A stretch of DNA of 64,000 nt from Candidatus Krumholzibacteriota bacterium (GTDB taxonomy: Bacteria; Krumholzibacteriota; Krumholzibacteriia; JAJRXK01): the NCBI GenBank assembly GCA_029262065.1, contig JAJDAC010000044.1, positions 1 through 64,000 on the forward strand, given 5' to 3'. This document shows positions 53,722 through 63,000 of this stretch, one piece after another. The notes beneath the pieces were generated by a model that saw only the letters and a list, made by a program, of their open reading frames with translations, did no database searches and was not told the origin of the DNA. The position numbers and the translations under genes were made by a program. The stretch's first letter is position 1, and each line of letters begins with the position of its first letter.

Positions 53722-54017
53722 GACGGCTGATCGCCGAGCACGGCTGGGACCTCGAAGAAGTCTCCGTGCCGCGCGGGCGCCGACCGCAGGGCTTCGTCGG
53801 GGGACAGCGATGGTTCCAACTCGTCTTCGCGCAACCCTTGACCCACATCGACCGGCGTCGTCGTTGCCGGTACGCCCGCGGTGTCGATGGCGGCGAGCTG
53901 GTCGATGTACTCGAGAATGGTTTCCAGCTGGCCTTTCAGCTGCAACCGCTCGGCCGGGTCGAGAGTGAGGGCCGCGAGCTTCAGCAGGTCATCAACCGTT
54001 TTGTCGGGTAGAGCCAT
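53718..54017 (-). CDS. gatC: Asp/Glu-tRNA amidotransferase subunit C
   Basis: A 99-residue protein from the ATG of MALPDKTVDDLLKLAALTL, with GGGAG about 5 bases upstream. The frame is open further upstream, but only as the shadow of uvrD. DVGQGLREDELEPSLSPDEAL and the following APARHGDFFEVPAVL are typical of GatC, which clamps GatA to GatB. Length is normal (about 95-100). It begins 17 bases after the helicase stop and its stop overlaps the gatA start. Confidence 0.92.
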   Translation of the reverse strand: MALPDKTVDDLLKLAALTLDPAERLQLKGQLETILEYIDQLAAIDTAGVPATTTPVDVGQGLREDELEPSLSPDEALRSAPARHGDFFEVPAVLGDQPS

Positions 54018-54034
54018 ATTTCTCCCTTGTGGGG

Positions 54035-56338
54035 CTACGGTCCGTCGACCTCGCCTACTACCTGGATCTTGGCGTACTTGGCCAGGACCTTCTTCTTTCC
54101 GGCGTCGGCGAAGTCGATGGTAAGTCGGGTGAGATCCCCGAACCCCTCGACCACCTCGATCGTTCCTTCGCCCAGCTTCTCGTGTTTCACACGCAAACCA
54201 GGTGCGAAGTGTATCTCTTCCTGATTCCATTCGTGCTCTTCGAAACCGTGATCGGGGTCCGAGGCCCGGCTCTTCGCCTGGGCCTGGCTACGCCGAAACG
54301 TCTCGACCGAGAATCCGTTGTCCCACGCCGCGGGCTCATCGCTCCGCGAAACTGGCCGGTGCCGGCGGGGCCCGGCCGATGGGAGGCGCGAAGTGGACCG
54401 CATGGGCGGACGGGTCGAGAGGCCCACCTCCGTGTAGCAGTCGTCGGGTAGTTCACCCAGGAACCGACTGGGCAGCATGGGCTCGTAGCTTCCGAACCGC
54501 TGACGCGAGGCCGCCGAGGAAAGAAACAGGCGACGCTCGGCCCGGGTCAAGGCCACGTAGAAAAGACGTCGCTCTTCCTCGACGCCGTCGTCTTCCTGCA
54601 GACTTGTCATGTGGGGCAGCAACCCCTCTTCGCAACCCGCCACGAACACGTAGGGAAACTCCAACCCCTTGGCGGTATGCATGGTCATGAGCGTCACCAT
54701 GTCGCCCGACTCTTCCAGGCGATCGATATCGGCGAGCAGCGTGACCGACTCCAGGAACTCGGCCAACGTGCCGTCGTCGGTCTCGCTCACGAAACTGTGT
54801 ACGGCGTTACCCAGTTCGGCCACATTCTCCAGACGCTCTTCGGCCGTGGACGGGTCGTCCTTGCGAATCCAGTCCTCGTACTTGATGGCGGCCATCAGCT
54901 GCTTGAATACCGCCACGGCATCGCGCGACTGGGCCAGGCGACCCAGATCTTCGATCAGTCGCGCGAAGGCATATAGTCGCTTGGCCGGCGCCGTGCCCAC
55001 CGTGGACGCCAGGCGAGATGTATCCTTGCACAACTCCAACGGTGAAATACCCGCGGCGGCCGCCGCGCCGTACAGCTTCTCGACGCTGGCCTTGCCGACG
55101 CCGCGTCGCGGCACGTTGATGATCCGCGCCAGACTGATTGAATCGGCGGGATTGGCCAGCACCCGCAGGTACGCCAACAGATCCTTTACCTCACGACGTT
55201 CGAAGAAACGCGTGCCGCCGATGATCTGGTACGGAATGCCTTCACGGCGTAGCGCATCTTCGATCGAGCGGCTTTGCGCGTTGGTGCGATACAGGATCAC
55301 CATTTCCCGACGCGGCACGCCTTCGTTGCCCAGATGACGAATGGTATCGCGGATCTGCCCGGCCTCGTCGTCACCGTCATCGGCCCACCGCAACTCGATG
55401 AGATCGCCGCCCGTCTGCTCGGTCCACAGGGTCTTGCCCTTGCGGCGGCGGTTGTTGGATATGACCGTATTGGCCGCGTTCAGGATGATCGACGTGCTGC
55501 GATAGTTCTGCTCCAGGCGCAGAAGTTTCGAGCCCGGGAAGTAGTCTTCGAACTTCAACATGTTGTCGACGGTGGCTCCGCGCCACGAGTAGATCGACTG
55601 ATCGTCGTCGCCCACCGCGAACAGGTTTCCGTGGGATGCACTGAGGGCACGGATCATGACCAACTGGAGTGGATTCGTGTCCTGGAACTCATCGACCAGA
55701 ACGTACCGGAACCGATCGCTGTATCGCTGCTGGACCTGCGGATGCTCTTCGAACAACTGGACCGTGCGCCCGATCAGGTCATCGAAGTCCATGGCCCCAT
55801 TGGTGCGGAGCCGTCGCTCGTACTCTTCATAGACGTCGGCGCGTTTCTCGTCGCGGTGGGTCAACGCTGACTCTCGCGCCTGCGCCACCGACACGAACGC
55901 GTTCTTCAAACGGCTGATTTCCGACGCCGCGGCTCGCGGCGGAAACTGTTTGGGATCGGCCCTGAGGTCCTTGAGAATGCTGACCATGAGCGAGCGGGTG
56001 TCCACGGCATCGTAGATCGTGAACGAGTTGGGATACCCCAATCGATGGGCTTCTCGTCGCAGGATGCGCACGCCCGTGGCGTGGAAGGTGCCAATCCAGC
56101 AGCGGCCCGCGGCCTGGGGCGCTTCACGCTCAACCCGCCCACGCATCTCACGCGCAGCCTTGTTGGTGAACGTGAATGCGAGGATGGCCTCGGGGGGTAC
56201 ATCGAGCTCACGAATGAGATGAGCGATACGGGTAGTCAGTACACGGGTCTTGCCGCTACCCGCGCCCGCGATGACCAGCCAGGGACCCTCGGTGGAAAGC
56301 ACGGCTTCGCGCTGGGGCGCGTTGAGGCCTGCGAGCAT
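54035..56338 (-). CDS. DNA helicase UvrD/PcrA family (superfamily 1A)
   Basis: A 767-residue helicase. GAGAGGA lies about 8 bases before the ATG. Motifs appear in order: Q-motif region LNAPQREAVLST, motif I VIAGAGSGKTRVL, motif Ia ILAFTFTNKAAREM, motif II VDEFQDTNPLQ, motif III VGDDDQSIYSWRGA, motif IV LRLEQNYRST, motif V VTLMTMHTAKGLEFPYVF and motif VI VALTRAERRLFLS. It translocates 3' to 5' in repair or plasmid/phage replication contexts. The C-terminal 120 residues (after about 650) end in a tudor-like segment FAPGLRVKHEKLGEGTIEVV, a feature of PcrA. PcrA and UvrD cannot be told apart by this alone. Confidence 0.93.
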   Translation of the reverse strand: MLAGLNAPQREAVLSTEGPWLVIAGAGSGKTRVLTTRIAHLIRELDVPPEAILAFTFTNKAAREMRGRVEREAPQAAGRCWIGTFHATGVRILRREAHRLGYPNSFTIYDAVDTRSLMVSILKDLRADPKQFPPRAAASEISRLKNAFVSVAQARESALTHRDEKRADVYEEYERRLRTNGAMDFDDLIGRTVQLFEEHPQVQQRYSDRFRYVLVDEFQDTNPLQLVMIRALSASHGNLFAVGDDDQSIYSWRGATVDNMLKFEDYFPGSKLLRLEQNYRSTSIILNAANTVISNNRRRKGKTLWTEQTGGDLIELRWADDGDDEAGQIRDTIRHLGNEGVPRREMVILYRTNAQSRSIEDALRREGIPYQIIGGTRFFERREVKDLLAYLRVLANPADSISLARIINVPRRGVGKASVEKLYGAAAAAGISPLELCKDTSRLASTVGTAPAKRLYAFARLIEDLGRLAQSRDAVAVFKQLMAAIKYEDWIRKDDPSTAEERLENVAELGNAVHSFVSETDDGTLAEFLESVTLLADIDRLEESGDMVTLMTMHTAKGLEFPYVFVAGCEEGLLPHMTSLQEDDGVEEERRLFYVALTRAERRLFLSSAASRQRFGSYEPMLPSRFLGELPDDCYTEVGLSTRPPMRSTSRLPSAGPRRHRPVSRSDEPAAWDNGFSVETFRRSQAQAKSRASDPDHGFEEHEWNQEEIHFAPGLRVKHEKLGEGTIEVVEGFGDLTRLTIDFADAGKKKVLAKYAKIQVVGEVDGP

Positions 56339-56354
56339 GGACTGATTCCTCTCA

Positions 56355-56382
56355 GAAACCCCGCCCGCGCCTGCGCGGTTTC
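56355..56382 (-). other. Hairpin between the Omp85-like protein gene and the helicase gene
   Basis: GAAACC (56355-56360) and GGTTTC (56377-56382) pair around a GC-rich loop that can fold further. On the minus strand it begins 5 bases after the upstream stop. It could be a weak terminator or a 3' end stabiliser. There is no long U-tract. Confidence 0.3.
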
Positions 56383-56386
56383 ACGA

Positions 56387-59300
56387 TCAGAAATCGGGGC
56401 CGATGGAGAAGGTGTAATGGACGTCGCCGCCGGTGGTGATGAGATCGGACTTCCAGGCCCAATCGAATTTCAGCGGAAGGAAGCCAACGTTCGCTCTTAT
56501 ACCAAAGCCGATGTCGGCGTTCAAGTCTTGCAGCTGCAGGTTTCCCTGCGAGGTGCGCGCAAAGGGCTGGAAATCGTCGCCGAAGGCGCTGCCCACGTCG
56601 ATGAACGCCACCGCGCCCACCCCACCAATGGCGAATCGGCCGGGCCATCCCAGAAACAGCGCGTCCACGAACGGAAACCGGTACTCCATATTGAATACCA
56701 ACATGTTGTTGCCCAACAGCCCTTCGTTGAGCAGGTTGCCCGAGGCGTCGGTCCGTTCGAAGTCGTACAGATCGAATCCACGCAGGGTGCCCGGGCCGCC
56801 TACTACGAAGTTTCTCGGCGTGCCGCCGCTGCTGGTTGCGCCCACGAACCTCAGGGCCAGACTGTTGCGATCCCACATGCGCATGTAGCGCCGATAGTCC
56901 ATGAAGGTCGTAACGCGATTCACGTCCTTGCTGGACACGGGAATGGCCGGCGAAAAGCTTACAAGGAAACGGCTACCGGTCACCGGACCATGGCGACCAT
57001 AGAACGCCGAGTCGTGGATGTAGCTGAGCGAAGGCTGCAGCAATCGGTCGGACTGATCGCGTACCTCGGAGTACTGCAAATTGGCTTCGTCGTACTCGAA
57101 GAATGTCTTCTTGCTCACGAACGCCTGTAACTCGAAGTCCAGACGATCGAAATGCGTCAACGGCAAGCTGGCCAGGCCGAAGAGACCGTAGTTGCGCTCG
57201 CTGAACAGCTCACTGCTTTCGAACACCTCGCCCAGTCGCGTGAAATTACTGTTGATGAAATTCCGGTAGTGGAATATCCCGCCCGCAAAATTGACCCGCC
57301 GCTTCAGGTAGTAGTAGCTGGCCGCCAGATCGCTGTACTTCAACGATCCGTAGAAATTCACGAGAAACTGCATGCGATGGTTGCCCAGCAGGTCGCTCAG
57401 GCTGAGCACGTTCGCGAAGCCCAGGCCCAAGCCTGACGAATAGGACACGGCGCCGCCGCGACCACCGACGGGGTCGAATGACCACCGAAGTGAATAGGGC
57501 TCTACCGTTCCCACGGGAGTTCGCGGCTCGAAGAGGGGTACATCGGGTCCGCTGGCATCGGCTACGTCCAGGACCCCACCTTCGGCCAGGTCCGCCGTTT
57601 CCGCCGGCACTTCCGCTTCGGCCGGATCTGCCGTTTCGGCCGGATCAACCGTTTCGGCACCGCCATCGGCGCTCTCGTCGTCTGGGGAAGCACCGTTGCG
57701 GGCCAGCTCTTCTTCGGCCCGTGCTAAACGCGCCAGCACCGTCCCGTCGGCCGAATCAAGCGCGCCCCGCGGGCGCGTCTTGTCCCGCTCCATCTCGGCC
57801 TGCGCCGGCGATTTGGCGTCGACCACGTCGGCTGTGGTCTCCGACCCGGGACGCGGCACCGAAGGCAGCGTTTCATCCACGCGCGGCGTGGCCACCAACT
57901 GAAAACCGGGCTTGGCACCGCGGGCCGAGATCAGCTCGGTCTCCCCCTCCTGGGGGAACTGGATGGATTCGATGGTGCCGGAAAAATCCTCACCCACGAA
58001 GATGTCCCAACCGCCCTCGTTGAATGCCGAAAAAGCAAAGCGATTGGCGGTGGTACTGACCGAAGGGTGGAAGATTCCACCCAATACATCGGTAAAGCGT
58101 TGCGTCTGGTTTTCCGAGATGACATGCACGTGCAGGTTCTTGACCCCGGTCTGGTTGCTCACGAACACGATCGTGTCGTCATCGACCATGAAGGGATCGG
58201 TATCGTCGCCTGGAGTGCTGACGATCCGGGCCACGGTGCCCGTCTTCACATCGAGGGCCATGAGATCGAGCGACTCACGCACGTCGCGCACGTTGGTCCG
58301 ACTCGTGAAATCCACCGGCGTCAGGCGCTTCTCGCCCTCGGGATTCGCTTCCACCGCCACCGGAACGAACGTGTCGGGAAAGCCGCTGAACAGGATGCGC
58401 GAGCCGTCCGGGTACCAGGCGGGCGAATGCTCATCGCCCACGTCGTCGGTCAGTGGTTCCACCCGCCCGCTGTCCAGATCCACCAGGTACAAATCGGTCT
58501 GGCCACCCCTGGTACCACTGAGCACTACCTCGTCGGCCACCGGCGACCAGGCCGGGCTGCGCGCAATGTCCATGTTCAAGGCTATGGACTTCTCGATTCC
58601 GCCATCTTCAATGCCCACCACGTACAGCACTTCGTCCTGGCCACTCTTGGCCACGAAGCAGACCTCGTCGCTGTCCGGCGAGAAGCCGATGCTGCTATTG
58701 AAACTGTGGAGCGTGAGAAAGTCGTTGCTGCGGTAACCGGTCACCAGCTTGCGCAGTGTATCGCCGCCCTCCACGCTGGAAACGTAGAGGCTCACGAATC
58801 CCTCCACGTCGCTGAAGAACGCCACGTACTCGCCGTTTGGCGATAACACCGGCTGCTGAAAGAAGTAGTTCCCCTCTTTCGCGTGGTTCGTCAGACGACG
58901 TCCTATCGCGTCGGGCTCCTGTTTGTGGGAATACAGCGACCAATATTCCTGCTTCAACGACTTGATCCAGTGTTCAGAGAACGTGGATTGATCGACCCCC
59001 AACGTTTGCACCAACGCGGCATTCACGTCTCGCGTGCGCCCGACCTCCTTGAACAGATCCACGACCTTGTCATCACCGTAGGTCCGGGCGATGTACCGCA
59101 TGGCCGACTGACCCTGCTTGTACACACCGAAGAACCCGCCGTAGGCGCGCGGCAGGGGTATGGTGTAGTCGTAGATGGTAGCGTCCCGCAGCCACATGTC
59201 GGCCGCCTGATCCCAACCGGTACTGAACCACTCGGCCGCGCCTTCGGCGAACCAGAGGGGCAACGGGAAGAACTGTCGTCGCGACCCCTTCTGCGTGGAG

Positions 59301-59773
59301 TGGTAGACGATGTCGAACATGAACACGTGCACCATCTCGTGGTTGATCACGTGCACGAACCCCTGATTGTCCCCCGGGTAGGGCAGCACCACGCGATTGC
59401 GCAATGGCTCACTGAAGCCACCGGTGCCCTCGCCAATGAGACCGGGGCTCACGTTGGTCTGCTGAAAGTCGTTGGGCGAGGCATACAGAATGAACGGAAT
59501 CTGCGTCGACAGTTCATGGTCGAAGGTTTCGCTCAACCGGTTGTACGCGTCTTCGGCGATCACCGCCGTGCGAGCGGCGAGCTCCTGCTCATCGGAGTAG
59601 AAGAAGATCTCGAAGTGCGGCGTACTGAGAATCTGCCAGTCGAAGTTCTCGTACTGAATCTTGTTGCGGCCGAAGTGCTGCGCCGAAGCCGGCCCGACGT
59701 CAAACATGCTCACAAGGAGCAGCAGCGTCAGGAGGGCTGCGAAGCAAGATCGCGGAAGAGGCATGGCCGTCAT
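56387..59773 (-). CDS. Exported peptidase / TolB-like propeller / Omp85-like beta-barrel fusion
   Basis: A 1128-residue protein. The ATG at 59773 has AAGGTGG about 5 bases upstream. Other starts within 10 residues are possible. A signal peptide (FAALLTLLLLVSMFDVG, cleavage after SAQ near 32) precedes a gluzincin-like peptidase domain (about 45-280) with intact zinc site HEMVH (His145, Glu146, His149) and third-ligand region LWFAEGAAEWF. About 305-600 is a TolB/WD40-like propeller (RSPAWSPVADEVVLSGTRGG, SPAWYPDGSRILFSG). About 610-750 is an acidic, Ala/Glu-rich low-complexity linker. About 755-1128 is a beta-barrel with an Omp85/surface-antigen style end (GGPGTLRGFDLYDF, FNMEYRFPF, RFAIGGVGAVAFIDVGSAF and a final aromatic GPDF). 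It lies 291 bases downstream of tamB. The combination is inferred to export or process proteins at the outer membrane. Confidence 0.72.
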   Translation of the reverse strand: MTAMPLPRSCFAALLTLLLLVSMFDVGPASAQHFGRNKIQYENFDWQILSTPHFEIFFYSDEQELAARTAVIAEDAYNRLSETFDHELSTQIPFILYASPNDFQQTNVSPGLIGEGTGGFSEPLRNRVVLPYPGDNQGFVHVINHEMVHVFMFDIVYHSTQKGSRRQFFPLPLWFAEGAAEWFSTGWDQAADMWLRDATIYDYTIPLPRAYGGFFGVYKQGQSAMRYIARTYGDDKVVDLFKEVGRTRDVNAALVQTLGVDQSTFSEHWIKSLKQEYWSLYSHKQEPDAIGRRLTNHAKEGNYFFQQPVLSPNGEYVAFFSDVEGFVSLYVSSVEGGDTLRKLVTGYRSNDFLTLHSFNSSIGFSPDSDEVCFVAKSGQDEVLYVVGIEDGGIEKSIALNMDIARSPAWSPVADEVVLSGTRGGQTDLYLVDLDSGRVEPLTDDVGDEHSPAWYPDGSRILFSGFPDTFVPVAVEANPEGEKRLTPVDFTSRTNVRDVRESLDLMALDVKTGTVARIVSTPGDDTDPFMVDDDTIVFVSNQTGVKNLHVHVISENQTQRFTDVLGGIFHPSVSTTANRFAFSAFNEGGWDIFVGEDFSGTIESIQFPQEGETELISARGAKPGFQLVATPRVDETLPSVPRPGSETTADVVDAKSPAQAEMERDKTRPRGALDSADGTVLARLARAEEELARNGASPDDESADGGAETVDPAETADPAEAEVPAETADLAEGGVLDVADASGPDVPLFEPRTPVGTVEPYSLRWSFDPVGGRGGAVSYSSGLGLGFANVLSLSDLLGNHRMQFLVNFYGSLKYSDLAASYYYLKRRVNFAGGIFHYRNFINSNFTRLGEVFESSELFSERNYGLFGLASLPLTHFDRLDFELQAFVSKKTFFEYDEANLQYSEVRDQSDRLLQPSLSYIHDSAFYGRHGPVTGSRFLVSFSPAIPVSSKDVNRVTTFMDYRRYMRMWDRNSLALRFVGATSSGGTPRNFVVGGPGTLRGFDLYDFERTDASGNLLNEGLLGNNMLVFNMEYRFPFVDALFLGWPGRFAIGGVGAVAFIDVGSAFGDDFQPFARTSQGNLQLQDLNADIGFGIRANVGFLPLKFDWAWKSDLITTGGDVHYTFSIGPDF

Positions 59774-60038
59774 GGGCACCACCTTGGGGGCGGAGAGAAC
59801 ACCACGGCATACTGGAGCGAGGGCCCGATCAAGCAGGGTTCAGGCCCAATTGAACTCAGCGATCAGGGGAACGAGCCAGCCTTGTGTACGTCGTGGTGCA
59901 GGGGCGTCGCGTTAGATCAAGTCTACCGGAACGGCGGATTCGGGGTCAATTCGACCATCCGGCCAAACCCTCGAATTCAGGCCCCTACCCCATCATTGGT
60001 GCCATTTCGCATGAAGCCGCCGCGCGGCGGATAGCGGT

Positions 60039-60073
60039 GAGTACTTCCAGGAAGGGTCCCGGAGTCAGTACTC
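60039..60073 (-). other. Inverted repeat at the 3' end of tamB
   Basis: Arms GAGTACT (60039-60045) and AGTACTC (60067-60073) surround a 21-base spacer that contains a GGGTCCC palindrome. The second arm includes the tamB stop codon. The 291-base gap to the next gene (59774-60064) has no gene. A short frame on the plus strand there (59884-60099) has no recognised start context or family. The gap also contains CCGCCG/CGGCGG (60017-60030) with too small a loop to be a hairpin by itself. Confidence 0.3.
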
Positions 60074-63000
60074 CAGACGGAACTTCAGATCGACGTTGAA
60101 CTGGGTCTGCGTGGCGTTCTCACGCAGCCGCCGGCGCACCTCGCTGTTGAACAGCCAACGTCGACTGATCTGGTATTCGAAGAACAGATCACGCTCGGTA
60201 ATGGACAGACCCTGACTGAAACGAAGATAGAGGTTGTTCGTCAGGTACTTGCCCACCGCGATACGGGTGCTCTCGAGCTCCTCGAGACCCGCCTCCTGCG
60301 TCTGGATGTCGATCGTGTCGACCAGATCGATCTGATCGGCAACCACGCGCCCGAACGAACTCGCGGCCACCCGGTACCCGATGTCACCGATTCCCGCGCC
60401 CGAACCCTCGGCGGGACCGATACCAAGCAGCATCCGGAGAATAGTCTGTTCGTCATACCCCGATTCGCTCGTGAACGTGAGCTGGGGCGTCGACATGGTG
60501 CCGGTCATGTCGACGGTCACAAGTTCGAGATCGCGACCCAGCACCGAACTGCGATCGTACAGAGGCACCTCGGTTTCGGCCGTGATGTTCATGGCCGGAT
60601 CCAGCCCTACGCCCTGACTGAAATCCAGACGTCCCCGGGTAATGTTGAAGTCCTGATACAGAACCCGCACACGCCCCTGGGGAATCTCCACCTGTCCGCG
60701 GTAATGAAAACCCGCCTCGTCACGCACGAAGTCGAAGTCTCCCAGAATCCGAAGCTCCAACTGGTCGTTCTTCACCAGAACACGGTCCTGGGCCCGCACA
60801 CGCACATCGGCCATCCACTCCGGGGTGGACGTGGCCGGTAGCACGTTGGTAGCGGTGCCCGACCCGTCGTCGCCGAACGTCCCGGTGTACTCGGCCCTCC
60901 GACACACGACGTTTCCCGTCAACTTGGGTGCGCGCGGACCGGTGGCCAGGGGGCGAACCAGCCGAAGCTGCAAGTCGTCCGAGGACCCAATCGCGCGCAG
61001 CGACGGAACCGAGACCAGCAACAGATCGCGCGCCCAGAAGTCCATGATGATGTCGTCGGGCAGGAGTCCCAGGAAGGCGATCTCGGTCCGGCGAGCCTGC
61101 AGCACGCCGTTCTTGCCCTCGCTCGCGCTGACATTGGATAGATGCAGCGTGTTGTCGCGCACGACACCTTCGATTTCGATGTCGCGAAAGACCTCCAGGG
61201 TGCCGGCCCATTGCGCCACGCCACCGCTGATCTTTACCGACCCGGCGATGTTCGGTGCCGCCAGGGTGCCCGTGGCCTCGTACAACATCTCGATCTCGCC
61301 CTCGAGCCGCGTGAAGAATGGCCAGCACGTGTTCACCGGTCGGATGTCCACCGGTCCTCGGGAGTCGAACACCAGGCGGAACGGATCGCCACGCTCGAAG
61401 CGGGGTTGTTCGGCCAGTGAAAGATAGATGGGTAGGTGCCCCAGTGTGGTGATCCACGGATCCGGAGCAGAGATCGTACCCTGGTCGAAGGTGATGCCCG
61501 TGGTGTCCACGCGCACGTGGCCGCTGGCCGAAGGGATCTGCAGGTCTCCCAACTGGAAGCCCGTGAGCTGCGCGAACCCATCGAGCTCGGGCGCCTGCGC
61601 CGTGCCTCGCAACGTCCACTGCCCCGCGGCCGTACCCCAATCAGTGCGCGCCGCCTGTGGTGGAAGCCATTGTGAAATCCCCACCTGATCGGCCTCGACC
61701 TGCAGATCGAGCGTGAGCGTTCGCCACAGGTCGAACCACAGCGACGGATCATCGATGGCGGCCGTGAGCCAGGCGTTGCGGTCAGCTTGAGCGGTGCCCT
61801 GCACGCTGAACAGCCCGTGTGGACTGCTCGCCCGCATGGATCGCAGCTGGAACGCCCGACCATCGAAATCAAGATCGAACGCCAGCGCGTCCAGCTGCTG
61901 GCCGGCCCAGGTTGGGTTCTGGATGCCCAACCGGATCTCGCCCCCGGGCCGATCCATCCGGCCCGTGAACGCAACCGTACCTCCCACCTGGCCACCCAGG
62001 TCCGTTGGGGCAAGCCCCATGGTTCCCAGAATCGCCAGGTCGCCTTCGGTCAGCGACAGTTTCAGATCGGCGGCGCCATCGAGATCGATGCCCCCCTCGA
62101 GTACGAACGATCCGGTGTTGGATCCAATGGAAATCCTGGGCGTGTGGAACGAGCGGCGCTCCACGTTCACCGTAGTGGGTTCACGCAGGCGCCACGCTTC
62201 CTTCACCAGGTCCAACTCCATGGTGTTCGCTTCCACGCTTACGTGATCGTCTTCGATCACGATGGCCCCCTGCGCCACCATGGTGGTGTCGCCGAGCGCG
62301 ACATTCGCCTCGTCGATATCCAGTCGAAAATCGCGCAGGCGGAGTTTGGTGTTCAACTGGCCCAAGAACCGACCGCGACCCTTGAGTCGATTCACGGTGA
62401 AGTCGCCGTTGAACTGAGACCAGTCCAGGTAGTCCTCGAAGTCCACCGTGAGCGTTTGATCGCTACCCTCGAAGCCGTAGCCATCGGCCCTCTCGATCTG
62501 ACCCGTCAAGCGCAACGCGATCGCATCGATCGGCCCTCGCAGCTGTCCGTCGCCCGTGAAACCAAAGGCACGAACACCGGGCACCTTTCCCCACCGGATC
62601 CAGTTCTGCAGATCGTCGGCCTGCGCCTTCACATCGATGCTCACGATGTCGTTCACGTCCACCGTGCCGCTGCCGTCGAAATTGGCCCCGAACGCACGCC
62701 CGATCGCGCGATTCAAGACCAAGCCGTTCGCGTCGGTATAGCGCAGATCGACCGAAGTCTCCTCGATGGGAATGTCCAGAACCGTGCCCAACATGGATTC
62801 GCCCAGCAGATCCATTTCGAATCGGCCGGGCCGCAAATTCAGTCGCAGGTCGAACTCGCCACTCAGGTCGCTCTGGGGCCATCCGGTTGGTTCTCCCACC
62901 CACGGTTGCTCCAGGTCGATGTTGGCCGCCCGGCCACGCACCGTAAGGATGTCGGGCCCGATCACTAATTGGCCGGACGCACTCACCTCGGCTTCGAGGA

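Noticed and set aside
59884-60099. Short frame of 71 codons in the gap between tamB and the barrel protein gene
   Set aside because: No start context and no recognised sequence. It runs into the 3' end of tamB.
61787-62968. 393-codon open frame on the plus strand
   Set aside because: Antisense to tamB. No Shine-Dalgarno site and no recognised motif.
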